DNA of 64,000 nucleotides from Mordavella massiliensis (GTDB taxonomy: Bacteria; Bacillota; Clostridia; Lachnospirales; Lachnospiraceae). Position 1 is the first letter of the stretch, and each line of letters begins with the position of its first letter. The notes under the pieces are model-generated. The model made no database searches and had not been told where the DNA came from. It saw nothing but the letters and a program-made list of their open reading frames with translations. Of this stretch, positions 34,219 to 46,111 are shown piece by piece. Made by a program: the position numbers and the translations under genes. The stretch spans positions 1-64,000 of the forward strand of contig NZ_JACJLV010000006.1 of NCBI RefSeq assembly GCF_016902415.1, read 5' to 3'.

Positions 34219-34731
34219 TCAACCATTTTTTCGTTTCCTGGTCTCTCTCCTGTAAAAGAACAGCACGATCTTTTCCAGATACCGCTTCAGAACGATCTGA
34301 ATCTCCTCCTTCGGATGCAGCGGCTTCACCAGGATATTGGGGATCCCCGCCCGCTTGGCGCCCCATACATCTGTAAAAAGCTGGTCTCCGATGAACAGGG
34401 TGTTGCTCCTGTCCGTCCCCATGATCTCCATGGCCCGGATATAATTTTTCGTGGAAGGCTTGTGGGCGTTATAGACGTAATCCACCTGGATCTTTTCATT
34501 AAACATCTTCACCCGCGGCTCCTGGTTGTTGGAGATCAGGCAGCATCGGTAGCCGATCCTTTTTAACCGTTCAAACAAGGCAACCGCCCGGTCGTCTGCC
34601 GGGGCATTGTGAGGGACCAGGGTGTTGTCAATATCAAAGATCAGCCCCCGGAATCCTTTTTCATACAGTTTTTCAAAATCGATCACATAGGTGGACGCAA
34701 GATACTGGTCCGGATAAAAGGTTTTAAACAT
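34219..34731 (-). CDS. YqeG family HAD-IIIA phosphatase
   Basis: HAD-superfamily hydrolase of 170 residues. The nucleophile motif is LIFDIDNTLVPHNAP (DxD), with the Ser/Asn motif CCLISNNQEP and the final acidic motif FIGDQLFTDVWGAKRAG. This is the YqeG branch, related to mitochondrial PGP phosphatase Gep4; phosphatidylglycerophosphate may be the substrate (family inference). It overlaps the end of the chorismate mutase-shikimate kinase gene by 8 bases. Confidence 0.92.
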   Translation of the reverse strand: MFKTFYPDQYLASTYVIDFEKLYEKGFRGLIFDIDNTLVPHNAPADDRAVALFERLKRIGYRCCLISNNQEPRVKMFNEKIQVDYVYNAHKPSTKNYIRAMEIMGTDRSNTLFIGDQLFTDVWGAKRAGIPNILVKPLHPKEEIQIVLKRYLEKIVLFFYRRETRKRKNG

Positions 34732-35515
34732 TGGTCTCTTCCATTTCTGTCAGCCGCTGTACCAGTTCTTCACAAACCTGGAGAACACTCTTGTGGTCCG
34801 TCTGTACCACCAGGTCCGCGGCCGCCTCATATTTTTCTCTACGCTGTTCCATCAGTTCCGCGATGCCTTCCACATTTTTCCGTCCCTTTAAGACCGGACG
34901 CTCATCGCTGTCCTTCACTCTTTCATAGATGGTCTGGGGACTTGCGGTCAGAAGGACCACGCGGCCGTTCTTCTTCATTTCCTCCACATTGCGCTGCCGC
35001 AGGGCCGTGCCTCCGCCGCAGGAAATGATCATATTTTTACGCTCCTGCATCTCTTCCAGAAGCGCCGTTTCCAGATCCCGGAAATATTCTTCTCCATAGG
35101 TGGCGAAGATGTCCGGGATGCTCATTTCCTCCCGCTCTTCGATCACCTGGTCCATCTCCACGATCTCCATGTCAAACACGGTGCTCAGATAGTCGGAAAT
35201 GGTCGTTTTCCCAGCGCCCATAAATCCGATCAGCACGATATTATAGTCAAAAAGTTTTCTCGCCTGGATCCGCTTGCTGTTTTTCAGGATCCGGTCAAAA
35301 ACGTCATAGATCTCTTCCTGATACTTGTTATGCGTAAGCTTCTCCTCCAGCCTTCTCTTCTGCTTTTTCTCCTGAAGAGGCTGCAGGATCGGCATGCCGT
35401 ATTCTTCTTTGTAAGCCATGATCTTCTCGACGATGCTGTTTCTTTCCACCAGCGCGTCAATGATCCTGTCGTCACACAGGGCCAGCTGCTCCCGGTACAT
35501 TTCCAAATCATTCAT
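34724..35515 (-). CDS. Bifunctional chorismate mutase-shikimate kinase
   Basis: Fusion protein of 263 residues. Residues 1-85 are an AroQ-type chorismate mutase helix bundle (MNDLEMYREQLALCDDRIID, then ALVERNSIVEKIMAYKEE). Residues 92-263 are shikimate kinase: Walker A GFMGAGKTT, shikimate site DQVIEEREEMSIPDIF and ISCGGGTALR, lid DERPVLKGR. It thus joins two non-consecutive steps of aromatic amino acid synthesis. No other aro gene is in the window; the neighbours are an HAD phosphatase and an amidase. Confidence 0.93.
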   Translation of the reverse strand: MNDLEMYREQLALCDDRIIDALVERNSIVEKIMAYKEEYGMPILQPLQEKKQKRRLEEKLTHNKYQEEIYDVFDRILKNSKRIQARKLFDYNIVLIGFMGAGKTTISDYLSTVFDMEIVEMDQVIEEREEMSIPDIFATYGEEYFRDLETALLEEMQERKNMIISCGGGTALRQRNVEEMKKNGRVVLLTASPQTIYERVKDSDERPVLKGRKNVEGIAELMEQRREKYEAAADLVVQTDHKSVLQVCEELVQRLTEMEETNV

Positions 35516-35558
35516 GGTGCATTTCTCCTCTTACTCTACTTTTACCTGTACAATCATA

Positions 35559-36269
35559 TCAGTAATTGAAATCTTTCGCAAGAGCTTCCTTTACATCTGC
35601 CCGGAAGTTTTCCCAGGCGTCCGTATGCTCCACAAAATACCGGGGACATTCTTTTCCCGTCACATCGTAATGACGGATCACGTCCTCTTCTGTCAGATCA
35701 AACTTCAGGCAGAGCCAGGCACAAAGATCCACCAGGGACGCATAGGTGGCGTCTGTAAATGCCCCGCTCTCGTCCGAATGGCAGCATTCAATGGAGACTG
35801 TATCGTTGTTCCGGCTGTTGGACGCATACGCCACCTCCCAGGTGGGCACGCACTGAACGATCTCGCCTTCCATCCCGATCACGAAATTACTGCTCACCTT
35901 TGTCTCATGGGTATCTTTCAGATTTTCAAAATAATTGCGGTTATCCATGGCTGTCGCCCCGGGATTGGCTGTATAATGCACCACGATCCCCCGGATCTTT
36001 TCCGTGGCGGTCCCTGGTCTGGAATAAGGATTCACCGTCAGAAGCTCCACATCCATGGGCGGCCGGAGGGCGTCGATCCCCTCGCCTGTGCGTTCCGTAT
36101 AGGCGTTGGAGCAGCGGCCGGTAAACCAAAGGACGCCAAGGATCAGGAGCAAAAAAAGAAGCAGCACAAACCCCAGGCGGAGATTCCGTTTTCTTCTCCT
36201 CCTTCGCTGTGCTGCCATTCTCTTTCCGGCCGGATACATCCGGTCTCTTCTCACCTGCTGGTTCCTCAT
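35559..36269 (-). CDS. Membrane-anchored N-acetylmuramoyl-L-alanine amidase (Amidase_2)
   Basis: Protein of 236 residues: very basic N-terminus (AAQRRRRRKRNLR), one membrane segment (GFVLLLFLLLILGVLWF) and an extracytoplasmic zinc amidase of the PGRP/Amidase_2 fold. Zinc ligands are visible as VVHYTANPG (His), RHYDVTGKECP (His and Cys, with the catalytic Lys) . It cleaves the bond between MurNAc and the stem peptide. The ATG at 36269 follows AAGGA; a TTG six bases upstream is less likely. Confidence 0.92.
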   Translation of the reverse strand: MRNQQVRRDRMYPAGKRMAAQRRRRRKRNLRLGFVLLLFLLLILGVLWFTGRCSNAYTERTGEGIDALRPPMDVELLTVNPYSRPGTATEKIRGIVVHYTANPGATAMDNRNYFENLKDTHETKVSSNFVIGMEGEIVQCVPTWEVAYASNSRNNDTVSIECCHSDESGAFTDATYASLVDLCAWLCLKFDLTEEDVIRHYDVTGKECPRYFVEHTDAWENFRADVKEALAKDFNY

Positions 36270-36351
36270 TTGCAAATCCTTCTTTACACTTCCTGTTCCT
36301 TTTCATCTTACCACAGGAAAAAGCATTTTTCCAAAAGAGAACCTTAGGATT

Positions 36352-37389
36352 TTATGAATTTTTCAAGAACCGGTATACAGTAGTGGTCTGGTAAATCTCC
36401 CCGGCCTTTACCACCGGAGTCAGGAAATTCTCATGATGAAGGGCGTCCGGATAATACTGGGTCTCAAAGCAGGCCGCCTGGCGCTTCTCATAGACCGCTC
36501 CGTCTTTTCCTGTTTCATGATCCACGAAATTAGCGGTGTAGAACTGGATGCCCGGAAGATCTGTGTAGACTTCCATGCGGATGCCGCTTTCTTCAGACTC
36601 CATTCCTGCCACCATCCGGAACCCGCTTCCGTTCAGAGCCCAGTTGTGGTCATAACCGCCTGCCAGTACAAGGGCTTCGTACTCTGCCCCGATCTCCCGG
36701 CCGATCTTCTTTTCCTTCCTGAAATCCATGGGCGTACCCTCTACCGGAAGGATCTCCCCGGTAGGGATCAGTTCCTCATCGGTCGGCGTGTATGCGTCCG
36801 ATGAGATCCATGCCGTATGGTCCAGTACATTTCCCGCGTCGTGTCCGTTCAGGTTAAAATAACTGTGATTGGTAAAGTTAAGAGGGGTGTCCTGATCCGG
36901 TACTCCGCGGTAGAAAAGCTTCAGTTCTCCGTCTTCTGTCAGAGTATAGGTTACCTCCATGTCTACAGCGCCCGGGAAGCCCTGGTCTCCGTCGGGGCTG
37001 TGCAGGGAAAATGTAATTTCCTGGCCGGAGCGGGCTTTCACCTGCCAGATCCGCTGTCCTGCAAAGTCTCTTCCGCCGTGAAGGGTATTTTTTCCATTGT
37101 CATTTCGTGTCAGTTCGTACGTCTTTCCATTCAGAGAAAAACTTCCGCCCCCGATCCGGTTGGCCACCCGTCCGACAGTGGCGCCAAAGTGGCCGGTTCC
37201 ATTCTCATAGCCTGCGACCGTATCATATCCCAGCACCACGTCCCGCAGCTGTCCATCTTTATCCGGCACCAGAAGCTTTACCAGCGTTGCTCCGAAATCC
37301 GTCACATACGCCTGCATCCCCTGCCCGTTTTCCAGGCGGTACATGGATGCTTTCTCCCCTTCTTTTGTCATTCCAAATGCTTCTGTCAT
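36352..37389 (-). CDS. galM: Aldose 1-epimerase (galactose mutarotase)
   Basis: Protein of 345 residues that interconverts alpha and beta anomers of aldoses. Family motifs are NDNGKNTLHGG, FTNHSYFNLNGHD (catalytic His) and ETQYYPDALHH (catalytic Glu). The ATG at 37389 follows GGAGGAGG. It lies after guaB, separated by a strong hairpin; no other galactose gene is nearby. Confidence 0.95.
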   Translation of the reverse strand: MTEAFGMTKEGEKASMYRLENGQGMQAYVTDFGATLVKLLVPDKDGQLRDVVLGYDTVAGYENGTGHFGATVGRVANRIGGGSFSLNGKTYELTRNDNGKNTLHGGRDFAGQRIWQVKARSGQEITFSLHSPDGDQGFPGAVDMEVTYTLTEDGELKLFYRGVPDQDTPLNFTNHSYFNLNGHDAGNVLDHTAWISSDAYTPTDEELIPTGEILPVEGTPMDFRKEKKIGREIGAEYEALVLAGGYDHNWALNGSGFRMVAGMESEESGIRMEVYTDLPGIQFYTANFVDHETGKDGAVYEKRQAACFETQYYPDALHHENFLTPVVKAGEIYQTTTVYRFLKNS

Positions 37390-37411
37390 GATTCTTTCCT
37401 CCTCCATATAA

Positions 37412-37443
37412 GACAGGCCCGGACCTTCCGGCACGGGCCTGTC
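37412..37443 (-). terminator. Hairpin between guaB and galM
   Basis: Perfect ten-base stem GACAGGCCCG/CGGGCCTGTC (37412-37421 and 37434-37443). On the minus strand it is followed only by TTATAT, so it may be a weak terminator or an RNA processing or stability stem. Confidence 0.5.
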
Positions 37444-37455
37444 AATGTGTCTTTT

Positions 37456-38937
<1,482 letters not shown>

Positions 38938-38990
38938 CTATGATTTTATATTTACCGGCAATCATATCAAAGATTGCCATGATTTGTCAA

Positions 38991-39482
38991 CTACTTTCTG
39001 ATCACTTTTCTGGGCGCCAGAATATAAAATCCTTCGATGATCGTCTCGTTCGGCTCAAAAATCACTTTCTTCAGTTCTCCGTGATCGGAAAGGATCAATG
39101 CATATTCTCTGGCCTGTCCGGTTCCGGAAGTAAAGTCCACGGCCTTTGCCTGCTGATAGAGACGCAGTTCCGGTGCGTCCAGAGGAGCCAGAAGCTCCAT
39201 CTCTGATACATTCATGGAAAACATTCTCTTTCTCTTGGCCCGGTTCATGATCTTGTCAATGTCCAGATCGCCGTTGACATACAGATACTCGTACTCTACG
39301 TTCAGCCGCCGGAACATGATCACATCCAGCACGATCGCCAGGATCGGCAGGATCAGTCCGACCGGGAATATAAATACGATCAGAACGGTAAGAACCGTCA
39401 GCACGATCAGCCCTGTCTTGATCGCAAGATCCTTTGCGTCCGGCCGCTTTTTCACAAGCTGTTCTGTATAGTAGTCACTCAT
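38991..39482 (-). CDS. Conserved membrane protein, DUF6106-like
   Basis: Protein of 163 residues with two membrane helices near the N-terminus (LIVLTVLTVLIVFIFPVGLI, then LPILAIVLDVIMF) and a cytoplasmic domain (YEYLYVNGDLDIDKIMNRAK, then RKRMFSMNVSEMELLAP). The domain layout resembles DUF6106 proteins of Lachnospiraceae, but this assignment is from memory and uncertain. It lies between groEL and guaB in the same direction. The ATG at 39482 follows GGAGG. Confidence 0.72.
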   Translation of the reverse strand: MSDYYTEQLVKKRPDAKDLAIKTGLIVLTVLTVLIVFIFPVGLILPILAIVLDVIMFRRLNVEYEYLYVNGDLDIDKIMNRAKRKRMFSMNVSEMELLAPLDAPELRLYQQAKAVDFTSGTGQAREYALILSDHGELKKVIFEPNETIIEGFYILAPRKVIRK

Positions 39483-39540
39483 TTGTTTATCCTCCAACTA
39501 TATGATCTATGCTTTCCCTATTGTAACATATTTCTGCATA

Positions 39541-39574
39541 AAAAGAAAACTCCTCATACGAGGAGTTTTCAAAA
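39541..39574 (-). terminator. groESL terminator
   Basis: Eleven-base stem GAAAACTCCTC/GAGGAGTTTTC with a four-base loop, followed by TTTT on the minus strand, 18 bases past the groEL stop. Confidence 0.9.
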
Positions 39575-39592
39575 TTTTCATATTTCCGGGAA

Positions 39593-41227
<1,635 letters not shown>

Positions 41228-41259
41228 CTAAATAAATTCAGATTCTGGATTGCTGCTTT

Positions 41260-41544
41260 CTATTCTACGATTGCAAGAATGTCATCCTGTTTTACAATGA
41301 TGTACTCTTCATCGTCGATCTCTACGGTAGTTCCTGCGTATTTGGAATAGATGACCTTCTGTCCGACAGACACGTTCATCTGTACTTCTTTTCCGTCAAC
41401 AGTTCCGCCGGGGCCGACTGCGATCACCTCTGCCTGCTGCGGCTTTTCTTTGGACTGTCCGGGGATCACGATCCCGGATTTGGTAGTCTCCTCTGCGATC
41501 AACTGCTTCAGAACAACTCTGTCGCCTAATGGTACTAATTTCAT
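41260..41544 (-). CDS. groES: Co-chaperonin GroES
   Basis: Hsp10 of 94 residues: MKLVPLGDRVVLKQL, the mobile loop EETTKSGIVIPGQSKEKPQ and IYSKYAGTTVEIDDEEYIIV. The ATG at 41544 has GGAGG nine bases upstream, whereas the ATG at 41550 would be only three bases away. It forms the lid on GroEL. Confidence 0.97.
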   Translation of the reverse strand: MKLVPLGDRVVLKQLIAEETTKSGIVIPGQSKEKPQQAEVIAVGPGGTVDGKEVQMNVSVGQKVIYSKYAGTTVEIDDEEYIIVKQDDILAIVE

Positions 41545-41575
41545 AGTCATATGCCTCCTTCGATGAATCTATTTG

Positions 41576-41602
41576 TTAGCACTCACTAAAAGAGAGTGCT
41601 GA
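41576..41602 (-). promoter_or_regulatory. CIRCE operator for HrcA
   Basis: TTAGCACTC-N9-GAGTGCTGA (plus strand), one mismatch from the CIRCE consensus, between the groES promoter and ATG. HrcA repression of groESL is well established for this element. A further half-site, TAGCACTC (41621-41628), lies within the promoter. Confidence 0.95.
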
Positions 41603-41616
41603 AAAACTCTAGGTAT

Positions 41617-41645
41617 AAAATAGCACTCTCTTTCTGATTTGTCAA
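41617..41645 (-). promoter_or_regulatory. groESL sigma-A promoter
   Basis: Minus-strand TTGACA (41645-41640), 17-base spacer and TATTTT (41622-41617), directly upstream of CIRCE. The spacer contains an additional CIRCE half-site. Confidence 0.85.
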
Positions 41646-41656
41646 CACACTTTTAT

Positions 41657-41959
41657 TTAGTTTACAAGATTTTTATAAAATCCATTTTGGATCCGGAATT
41701 TGATCACATTTCCCAGTTCATTCCAGTAGCGCTCCAGGATCATCCCCGTACAGGCGACGGTCCCGTCCGGCGTATCGATCCGGCATTCATAGATCCCGTC
41801 CAGGGAAAAGGCCGGAAGATCGGTCTCTGTTAATAAGTATATGCACTCTTCTTCCTTTTGATACCGGATCACCTGGCAGGAATAAGAGGCTTCGTCCAGA
41901 TAACCGTCTTTTAAGATCACGCGCATCATCTTAAACCGGGCTTTACATTTCTCGTACAT
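41657..41959 (-). CDS. Small protein of unknown function after codY
   Basis: Protein of 100 residues starting MYEKCKARFKMMRVILKDG, predicted beta-rich, with no membrane segment or signal peptide. The pattern YECRIDTPDGTVACTGMILE, then RYWNELGNVIKFRI, suggests a small beta-barrel (PilZ-like in style), but the PilZ c-di-GMP residues are not present. It begins 10 bases after the codY stop, with AGGGGCGG upstream of the ATG at 41959, so it is cotranscribed with codY. Unknown function. Confidence 0.65.
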   Translation of the reverse strand: MYEKCKARFKMMRVILKDGYLDEASYSCQVIRYQKEEECIYLLTETDLPAFSLDGIYECRIDTPDGTVACTGMILERYWNELGNVIKFRIQNGFYKNLVN

Positions 41960-41969
41960 ACGACCGCCC

Positions 41970-42755
41970 CTATTTCTGCATCCGTTCTTCTTTGATATGC
42001 TCAAGTTCTGTAAACACGTAGTCATTTACGACCTTGATGTAAGTTCCCTTCATACCGGAAGAGCGGGATTCGATGACGCCGGCGCTTTCGAATTTACGCA
42101 GGGCGTTTACGATCACGGATCTGGTAATGCCGACCCGGTCGGCGATCTTGCTGGCCACCAGGATCCCTTCTGTTCCGTCCAGCTCATCAAAAATATGGAT
42201 GATGGCTTCCAGTTCGGAATAAGACAGGGTGCTGATGGCAGACTGCACGATATGCTCTTTTCTGCTTTCTTCTGCATTCTCCTCGTTGACGGAGCGGAGC
42301 ATTTCCAGACCTACCACTGTGGTGCCGTATTCACTTAAAATGATGTCGTCGATCTCGTAGATCTGATTGATCTTGTAAATAAACAGAGTTCCCAGGCGTT
42401 CTCCTGCGATATCAATGGGGGTGATGATCGCCTGATATCCGCCTGCCACATCCGGGGAAAATCCCAGGGTTTCCAGGTTTACATTTTCTTTTGTGGACAG
42501 AATGCTCAGAAGTCTTTCATTCAACATTCCATCAATGTGGGTTCCCACCTTCTGCTCGATCAGTTCCTGGATCATCGGAACGCCTTCGCACTGGCTGCAG
42601 CCCAGCACTTTGCCCTTCTTGCTGATCACGACTACATTGGAATCCAGAATCTCCGTCAGTACTGCACAGATATCATTAAATACAACTTTACTGGAATTGT
42701 TATTGTGCAGTAACTTGTTAATTTTTCTTGTTTTGTCTAATAATTGTACACTCAT
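41970..42755 (-). CDS. codY: GTP- and branched-chain amino acid-sensing regulator CodY
   Basis: Global repressor of 261 residues. It opens MSVQLLDKTRKINKLLHNN, carries a GAF domain, and the C-terminal winged helix-turn-helix shows ASKIADRVGITRSVIVNALR and KFESAGVIESRSSGMKGTYI. It represses starvation genes when GTP and Ile/Leu/Val are plentiful. The ATG at 42755 follows GGAGG. The upstream neighbours topA and dprA are as in many Firmicutes. Confidence 0.97.
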   Translation of the reverse strand: MSVQLLDKTRKINKLLHNNNSSKVVFNDICAVLTEILDSNVVVISKKGKVLGCSQCEGVPMIQELIEQKVGTHIDGMLNERLLSILSTKENVNLETLGFSPDVAGGYQAIITPIDIAGERLGTLFIYKINQIYEIDDIILSEYGTTVVGLEMLRSVNEENAEESRKEHIVQSAISTLSYSELEAIIHIFDELDGTEGILVASKIADRVGITRSVIVNALRKFESAGVIESRSSGMKGTYIKVVNDYVFTELEHIKEERMQK

Positions 42756-42829
42756 GGGCAATCCTCCATCCTTATGAAGTTATATTATCATATGTTTTCA
42801 GTACGTTCAATAAATTTTCTAAATATTCT

Positions 42830-44914
42830 TTATACTTCTTTTGTTTTTTGTATATCTTCTACATATCCACATTTTTCGTCGCTGCACAGCAGTTTATTTC
42901 CTCTTTCCACCATGTAGCTTCCGCAACGCGGACATTTCTTTACGGATGGCTTCTGCCATGACATAAACTCACATTCCGGATTATTCTCACACCCGTAATA
43001 CTTCCTGCCCTTCTTTGTCTTGCGGATGACCACGTCTTTTCCGCAGATCGGGCAGGGCACGCCGATTTTCTCCAGATAAGGCTTGGTGTTGCGGCATTCC
43101 GGGAATCCCGGGCAGGCCAGGAATCTTCCGTGCGGCCCGTATTTGATCACCATATGGCGGCCGCACTGTTCACAGACAACATCGGTGACCTCGTCCTCGA
43201 TCTTGACCTTTTCCTGCTCTTCCTCCGCCTTCTTTACCGCCTCTTCCAGATCCGGGTAGAAGTTTTCAATGATCGTCTTCCAGTGGACCTTGCCTTCCGC
43301 CACGCCGTCCAGCAGGCCTTCCATATTGGCCGTAAAGTTGACGTCTACGATGCTGGGGAAGGACTGCTTCATAATGTTGTTGACCACTTCTCCCATTTCC
43401 GTCATATAGAGGTTCTTATTTTCTTTGGCCACATAGCGTCTGGATATGATCGTTGTGATCGTCGGCGCGTAAGTGCTGGGCCGTCCGATCCCCAGTTCCT
43501 CCAGGGTCTTGACAAGCGCAGCTTCTGTATAATGCGCCGGCGGCTGGGTGAAATGCTGCTTTGTCTCAAAACTGTCTTGGGTAAGTCTGGACTCCTGATC
43601 CAGCCCCTTCAGCAGCACATTGTTTTCTTCTTTCTCTTCGTCTGCTTCTGTATATACGCAGCGGAATCCTTCAAATACCACTCTGGACGCCGCCACGCTG
43701 AACCGGTACTCTCCGGCCGCGATCCGCACAGAGGTCGTCTCATATTTTGCCGGCTGCATCCTGCTTGCCACAAACCGCTTCCAGACCAGCTGATACAGGC
43801 GGAACTGATCTCTGCTCAGAGAATCCTTCATGGCAGCCGGCGTTCTGGTCACGTCGGTGGGACGGATGGCCTCATGAGCGTCCTGGATGCTGTGGTTTTC
43901 TTTTGCCTTTGCGGCATTTCCGGCTGCGACAAACTGCGGGCCGTAATTTCCCGCTATATATTCCCGGACATTCTGATCCGCCTCATCGGACACACGGGTA
44001 GAATCGGTACGCAGATACGTGATCAGACCCACCGTTCCATTTCCTTTGATGTCCACGCCTTCGTATAACTGCTGGGCGATCCGCATGGTTTTTGAAGTGG
44101 CAAAGTTCAGCACCTTGGACGCTTCCTGCTGCAGGGTACTGGTGGTAAAGGGGACCGGCGCTTTTTTGAACCGCTCTCCCTTTTTGATCTCTTCGATCTG
44201 ATACTCTGCCCCGTCCAGATCTTTTACGATCTGATCCAGCTCTTCCTTTGATCGGATGGTCAGCTTCTGATTGCCTTTTCCATAGAATTTCGCCTTTAAA
44301 AGCTTCTTTTCCCCTGCTACTTTCAGATTCGCGTCCAGGGTCCAGAATTCTTCCGGGATAAATGCGTTGATCTCGTCCTCCCGGTCCGCAATGATCCGCA
44401 GAGCCACGGACTGTACGCGGCCCGCGCTTAATCCCCGTTTTACTTTTGCCCATAAAAGGGGACTGATCTTATATCCCACGATACGGTCCAGGACTCTTCT
44501 TGCCTGCTGGGCGTCCACCAGATCCGTATCGATCTCCCTTGCATTTTTCAGGGATGCTTTTACCGCTGTCTTTGTAATCTCGTTAAAACTGATCCGATAG
44601 GTTTTCTTTTTCTCCAGCTTCAGGGCCTGGCTTAAGTGCCAGGAAATCGCCTCTCCCTCCCGGTCCGGGTCAGTTGCAAGATAAACCTTGTCTGCTTTTT
44701 TGACTTCCTTTCTCAAAGCAGCCAGGATCTCGCCTTTTCCGCGGATCGTGATGTACTTTGGCTCATAATCATGCTCAATGTCTATTCCAAGCTGGCTCTT
44801 GGGAAGATCTCTTACATGGCCGTTGGATGCCATAACCACATAATTGCTTCCCAGAAACTTTTTGATCGTTTTCACCTTTGCCGGTGACTCCACGATTACA
44901 AGATAGCGTGCCAT
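42830..44914 (-). CDS. topA: DNA topoisomerase I
   Basis: Type IA topoisomerase of 694 residues that relaxes negative supercoils. The Toprim domain opens YLVIVESPAKVKTIKKFLG and has ATDPDREGEAISWHL. The active-site Tyr is in LITYLRTDSTRVS. Three C-terminal zinc ribbons are complete: CEQCG...CPGFPEC, CPICG...CENNPEC and CPRCG...CSDEKCG. It follows dprA by 15 bases. Confidence 0.98.
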   Translation of the reverse strand: MARYLVIVESPAKVKTIKKFLGSNYVVMASNGHVRDLPKSQLGIDIEHDYEPKYITIRGKGEILAALRKEVKKADKVYLATDPDREGEAISWHLSQALKLEKKKTYRISFNEITKTAVKASLKNAREIDTDLVDAQQARRVLDRIVGYKISPLLWAKVKRGLSAGRVQSVALRIIADREDEINAFIPEEFWTLDANLKVAGEKKLLKAKFYGKGNQKLTIRSKEELDQIVKDLDGAEYQIEEIKKGERFKKAPVPFTTSTLQQEASKVLNFATSKTMRIAQQLYEGVDIKGNGTVGLITYLRTDSTRVSDEADQNVREYIAGNYGPQFVAAGNAAKAKENHSIQDAHEAIRPTDVTRTPAAMKDSLSRDQFRLYQLVWKRFVASRMQPAKYETTSVRIAAGEYRFSVAASRVVFEGFRCVYTEADEEKEENNVLLKGLDQESRLTQDSFETKQHFTQPPAHYTEAALVKTLEELGIGRPSTYAPTITTIISRRYVAKENKNLYMTEMGEVVNNIMKQSFPSIVDVNFTANMEGLLDGVAEGKVHWKTIIENFYPDLEEAVKKAEEEQEKVKIEDEVTDVVCEQCGRHMVIKYGPHGRFLACPGFPECRNTKPYLEKIGVPCPICGKDVVIRKTKKGRKYYGCENNPECEFMSWQKPSVKKCPRCGSYMVERGNKLLCSDEKCGYVEDIQKTKEV

Positions 44915-44929
44915 ATCTTTCCTCCGTTA

Positions 44930-46099
44930 CTACGCTTTTTCGCCAGAACTTTTTCCTGCCCTGACATAATGATTTTTTGAAACTTCTCTGGCATATCCTT
45001 CCAGCACCAGCGATACCAGGGCTTCCATAACCTTTTGCGGGCTAAAACCTGTTTCTTCTATAATAGTGCCGGTACTTTTTGGAAATAAGCCGAGACAACT
45101 ATACACCATATGTTCGGGACTTTCAAGCATTTTTTTATTTCTGTCAGATTTTTTCAATAAATGAATCCGATCTATCCCCAATTCTTCCAGAAGGTCTTCC
45201 GGCGACAGAAGGATGCCGGCGCCCTGGCGGATCAGCCGGTGGCACCCCTGGCTCAGCGCGCTGTCTGCAGGCCCGGGCAGGGCATACACATCCTTTCCCT
45301 GTTCCAGCGCCTGGTCCGCCGTGATCAGTGAACCGCTTTTCTCTTTTGCTTCCATGATCAGGATCACATCGGAAAGGCCGCTGATGATCCGGTTGCGCTC
45401 CGGAAAATAAGCAGGCAGCGGCGGTTCCCCCGGGGCGCGCTCCGCGATCAGGCCGCCGTTCTTCAGGATGTCCATGTACAGCCCGATGTGCTCCCTCGGG
45501 TAGCAGACATCCACACCGCAGCCCAGGACTCCGTAGGTCTTCCCGCCTGCATTGAGGGCTCCCCTGTGTCCGGCGCCGTCAATCCCCCTGGCCATGCCGC
45601 TGATCACCGCGACTCCGGCTCCCGCCAGGGTTTCTGCATACTCCAGCGCCATCTCCTCCCCGTAGGGCGTACATTTCCTGGCTCCTACGATCGCGACTGC
45701 CGGCTGGTTCTCAGGCGGCAGCTCTCCGCGGACATAGATGGCATAGGGCGGATCCGGAATCCGGGAAAGCCTGGACGGATAGGCAGGATCGTCATAGAGG
45801 ATCAGCCGGATCCCGCTTTCTTGCAGTTTTTCCCAGCTTTCTTTGAGCCCCCGCAAAAATTCTTCCTGGTTCCGGCTGTCACGCCCGGTCTGCAGGACTC
45901 TGCGGTCCCGGTCGGTCAGATATATTTCCTGATCCAGCCTGGTTTCTTCTATATAATATACAGCCCGGGCGCTTCCGTATGCATCCCGCAGCATTCTTTT
46001 TTTCCTGGCCGAAAGAGGCTTCAGCGAAGCCAGCCAGTATTCGTAGAACATGTCCTCCTCCCCGACAGAAGGAGAACCTGGATTTTTCTTATTTTCCAT
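44930..46099 (-). CDS. dprA: DNA processing protein DprA
   Basis: Protein of 389 residues that loads RecA on incoming single-stranded DNA. The Rossmann core has AIVGARKCTPYGEEMA and VISGMARGIDGAGHRGAL, and later GVLGCGVDVCYP. A C-terminal winged helix (STGTIIEETGFSPQKVMEAL) of the DprA_WH type is present. It lies between comM and topA. It suggests capacity for natural transformation or at least ssDNA handling. Confidence 0.95.
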   Translation of the reverse strand: MENKKNPGSPSVGEEDMFYEYWLASLKPLSARKKRMLRDAYGSARAVYYIEETRLDQEIYLTDRDRRVLQTGRDSRNQEEFLRGLKESWEKLQESGIRLILYDDPAYPSRLSRIPDPPYAIYVRGELPPENQPAVAIVGARKCTPYGEEMALEYAETLAGAGVAVISGMARGIDGAGHRGALNAGGKTYGVLGCGVDVCYPREHIGLYMDILKNGGLIAERAPGEPPLPAYFPERNRIISGLSDVILIMEAKEKSGSLITADQALEQGKDVYALPGPADSALSQGCHRLIRQGAGILLSPEDLLEELGIDRIHLLKKSDRNKKMLESPEHMVYSCLGLFPKSTGTIIEETGFSPQKVMEALVSLVLEGYAREVSKNHYVRAGKSSGEKA

Positions 46100-46111
46100 A
46101 TCCTGTCCCTC

